Below, piece by piece: positions 6,833 to 7,843 of a stretch of 7,843 nt of DNA (the first letter of the stretch is position 1; every line of letters begins with the position of its first letter). The DNA is from JAETTH01 sp964455975 (lineage in GTDB: Bacteria; Bacillota; Clostridia; TANB77; CAG-508): positions 1 through 7,843 of the forward strand of contig CAYVYP010000056.1 of the NCBI GenBank assembly GCA_964455975.1, written 5' to 3'. A model generated the notes under the pieces. That model had not been told where the DNA came from, made no database searches, and saw only the letters and a list, made by a program, of their open reading frames with translations. The translations under genes were made by a program, and so were the position numbers.

Positions 6833-6860
6833 CACAAAAAAAGAAAAAAGTCATATTATG
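6831..6860 (+). promoter_or_regulatory. Candidate promoter of the cotJ operon
   Basis: TTCACA (6831-6836) and TATTAT (6854-6859), 17 bp apart, each match the sigma-A consensus at five of six positions. The same stretch also reads CACA (6833-6836) with CATATTATG (6852-6860) 15 bp later. This is close to the sigma-K pattern (ACm and CATAnnnTA, with the last base wrong) and partly like a sigma-E -10 (CATACAAT, six of eight). Because cotJ genes are sporulation genes, a mother-cell sigma factor is the more likely user, but the sequence does not settle which. Confidence 0.35.
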
Positions 6861-6876
6861 TATTATAACCAAATAA

Positions 6877-6883
6877 AAGGAGG
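6877..6883 (+). promoter_or_regulatory. Ribosome binding site that sets the cotJA start
   Basis: AAGGAGG ends 7 bases before the ATG at 6891. The same frame stays open back to an ATG at 6858, but that longer start would place this Shine-Dalgarno inside the coding region (reading KGG) and has none of its own, so 6891 is chosen. Confidence 0.85.
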
Positions 6884-6890
6884 AATAATA

Positions 6891-7247
6891 ATGCATAATT
6901 GTAGATTCAAAAGATGTTCATGTATGAATAATTGTATGAATACTTTTGCAGAGGATGTATTTGAAACAAAATGTAATAATATGCCAAATTGTGATGTGTG
7001 CAATGATAGTGACAGCTGTGCATGTGGCTTTGATGAAGAAGAAGATGTATTTCCATCAAATCCAATGTTAGGGCAAAGCTATGTACCATTTCAAGTAATG
7101 GATAAAACTTTTAAACCATGTGTAGGACTTAAACATGGAACTATATTTCCAGAGCTTGTAAGTCCATACAGTCCTTGTCAAAGCATAGAAGAAAATTGTT
7201 TTATAGAAAAAACAAATAAAATTGGAGAGGGGTGTAACAAATGTTAG
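6891..7247 (+). CDS. cotJA: Spore coat-associated protein CotJA with Cys-rich extension
   Basis: A small protein of the CotJ coat sub-complex, made in the mother cell and deposited on the developing spore. The family core is at about 58-93: PMLGQSYVPFQ (58-68), then KHGTIFPELVSPY (81-93), the diagnostic CotJA signature. The protein has 118 residues against about 80 in Bacillus subtilis. The extra length is mainly an N-terminal stretch of about 50 residues with nine cysteines (4, 9, 11, 15, 28, 34, 37, 43, 45) and an acidic segment (DEEED, 48-52). Five more cysteines (77, 96, 103, 115, 118) bring the total to 14. The first part reads NCRFKRCSCMN (3-13), a motif repeated in the next gene. No signal peptide or membrane segment is present. 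It overlaps cotJB by 7 bp, implying coupled translation. The cysteines may bind metal or form coat cross-links; that is inference. Confidence 0.9.
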   Translation: MHNCRFKRCSCMNNCMNTFAEDVFETKCNNMPNCDVCNDSDSCACGFDEEEDVFPSNPMLGQSYVPFQVMDKTFKPCVGLKHGTIFPELVSPYSPCQSIEENCFIEKTNKIGEGCNKC

Positions 7248-7606
7248 GATGGGAAAATAATATGAAGAATAATTGTTGCTATGGAAAATGTAGTTGCGAT
7301 AATTATGAAATACCAATGATAATATCAAATAATGATAATAATCAGTGCTGTGAATCTAAAAGAGAAACAAGACAAGAAATGTTAGAACAAATAAAATGCT
7401 ATATGTTTGCTATAACAGATATATCACTATATTTGGATACACATCCAGATGATCAAAAAGCACTTTGTTTGCACAGGGAATATTGTAAGGTATGTAAAGA
7501 ATTAAAAGATAATTATCAAAGAATGTTTGGGCCACTTACTATTTATTACCCATGTAATAAATGGAGATGGTTGGAAGAACCATGGCCTTGGGAAGGGGAG
7601 TGTTAG
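7241..7606 (+). CDS. cotJB: Spore coat protein CotJB with Cys-rich extension
   Basis: Second member of the CotJ coat sub-complex. The family core lies at about 46-118, with EMLEQIKCYMFAITD (46-60), LYLDTHPDD (63-71), FGPLTIYYP (96-104) and WRWLEEPWPWE (108-118); the Trp-rich WRW...PWPWE ending is typical of CotJB. At 121 residues it is longer than the usual 80-100 because of about 45 extra N-terminal residues. Cysteines are at 12, 13, 17, 19, 36, 37, 53, 76, 82, 85, 105 and 121. NCCYGKCSCDN (11-21) matches the CotJA N-terminus at spaced positions. The start at 7241 is supported by GAGGGG (7227-7232), 8 bases upstream. It overlaps the end of cotJA by 7 bp and is followed by cotJC after a single base. 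A later ATG at 7262 is possible but has no good ribosome binding site. Confidence 0.93.
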   Translation: MLGWENNMKNNCCYGKCSCDNYEIPMIISNNDNNQCCESKRETRQEMLEQIKCYMFAITDISLYLDTHPDDQKALCLHREYCKVCKELKDNYQRMFGPLTIYYPCNKWRWLEEPWPWEGEC

Positions 7607-7607
7607 T

Positions 7608-7843
7608 ATGTGGACTTATGATAAAGTATTACAATATCCAGTAAATATAAAGTGCCCAAATCCACGTTTAGCAAAATATATAATATCACAATATGGAGGA
7701 CCAGATGGAGAAATAGGAGCATCACTTAGATATTTATCACAAAGATTTGGAATGCCAGATCAAAAAGCAAAAGCAATATTAAATGATATAGGTACAGAAG
7801 AATTAGCCCATTTAGAAATGGTAGGAACAATAGTGCATCAATT
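7608..7843 (+). CDS. cotJC: CotJC, manganese catalase family coat protein (partial, 3' end beyond window)
   Basis: The first 78 codons of a ferritin-like, di-manganese catalase family protein, the third cotJ gene. It begins MWTYDKVLQYPVNIK and continues with RLAKYIISQYGGPDGEIGAS (20-39) and LRYLSQRFGMP (40-50), all typical of CotJC. Glu35, Glu65 and His68 (in EELAHLEM, 64-71) correspond to metal ligands Glu35, Glu66 and His69 of the Lactobacillus plantarum manganese catalase; the remaining ligands lie beyond the window. The ATG at 7608 comes 1 base after the cotJB stop, and AAGGGGAG (7593-7600) inside cotJB serves as its ribosome binding site. In other spore formers this protein is a coat component presumed to remove hydrogen peroxide. 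It is too short for the automatic length expected of a full gene only because the window ends. Confidence 0.93.
   Translation, partial: MWTYDKVLQYPVNIKCPNPRLAKYIISQYGGPDGEIGASLRYLSQRFGMPDQKAKAILNDIGTEELAHLEMVGTIVHQ

Noticed and set aside
6858..6890. Longer CotJA beginning at the upstream ATG
   Set aside because: The extra 11 codons read through the strong Shine-Dalgarno of the ATG at 6891, and the upstream ATG has no ribosome binding site of its own.

Overview
The window is very AT-rich. It carries a mix of Firmicutes housekeeping genes and a cotJ spore-coat operon, which points to an endospore-forming member of the Clostridia, probably an anaerobic gut or related lineage. All stop codons used are TAA or TAG, and the ribosome binding sites are strong and purine-rich. 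No mobile element gene, tRNA, rRNA or CRISPR array is visible.

Layout: (1) Positions 22-772 on the minus strand hold a monofunctional peptidoglycan glycosyltransferase (GT51 family). It has an intact catalytic domain but a one-base frameshift just after its N-terminal membrane anchor, and it ends in a hairpin terminator that begins at its stop codon. (2) A 166-bp divergent intergenic region carries a good vegetative promoter reading rightwards. (3) Positions 939-4986 on the plus strand hold glgP (alpha-glucan phosphorylase) followed 25 bp later by pyk (pyruvate kinase). (4) A 92-bp gap contains a GC-richer palindromic element that looks like a dispersed repeat. It is followed by metG (methionyl-tRNA synthetase, the short form without a C-terminal tRNA-binding domain), which ends in a strong terminator. 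(5) A 225-bp gap holds that terminator, a run of seven A-tracts phased at about 10.3 bp (predicted bent DNA), a second terminator-like hairpin and a candidate promoter. (6) From 6891 to the window end lies the tightly packed cotJA-cotJB-cotJC operon, with cotJC cut by the window edge.

How the genes work together: GlgP releases glucose-1-phosphate from stored glucan and Pyk performs the last ATP-yielding step of glycolysis, so their co-transcription would couple glycogen use to energy generation. MetG is a translation housekeeping gene that may be read through from the same promoter. The cotJ genes encode a coat sub-complex made in the mother cell during sporulation. They appear insulated from metG by two hairpins.

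The most unusual points are the shared cysteine motif in the N-terminal extensions of CotJA and CotJB, the phased A-tract array upstream of cotJ, and the frameshifted transglycosylase. I see no clear new multi-gene system here.
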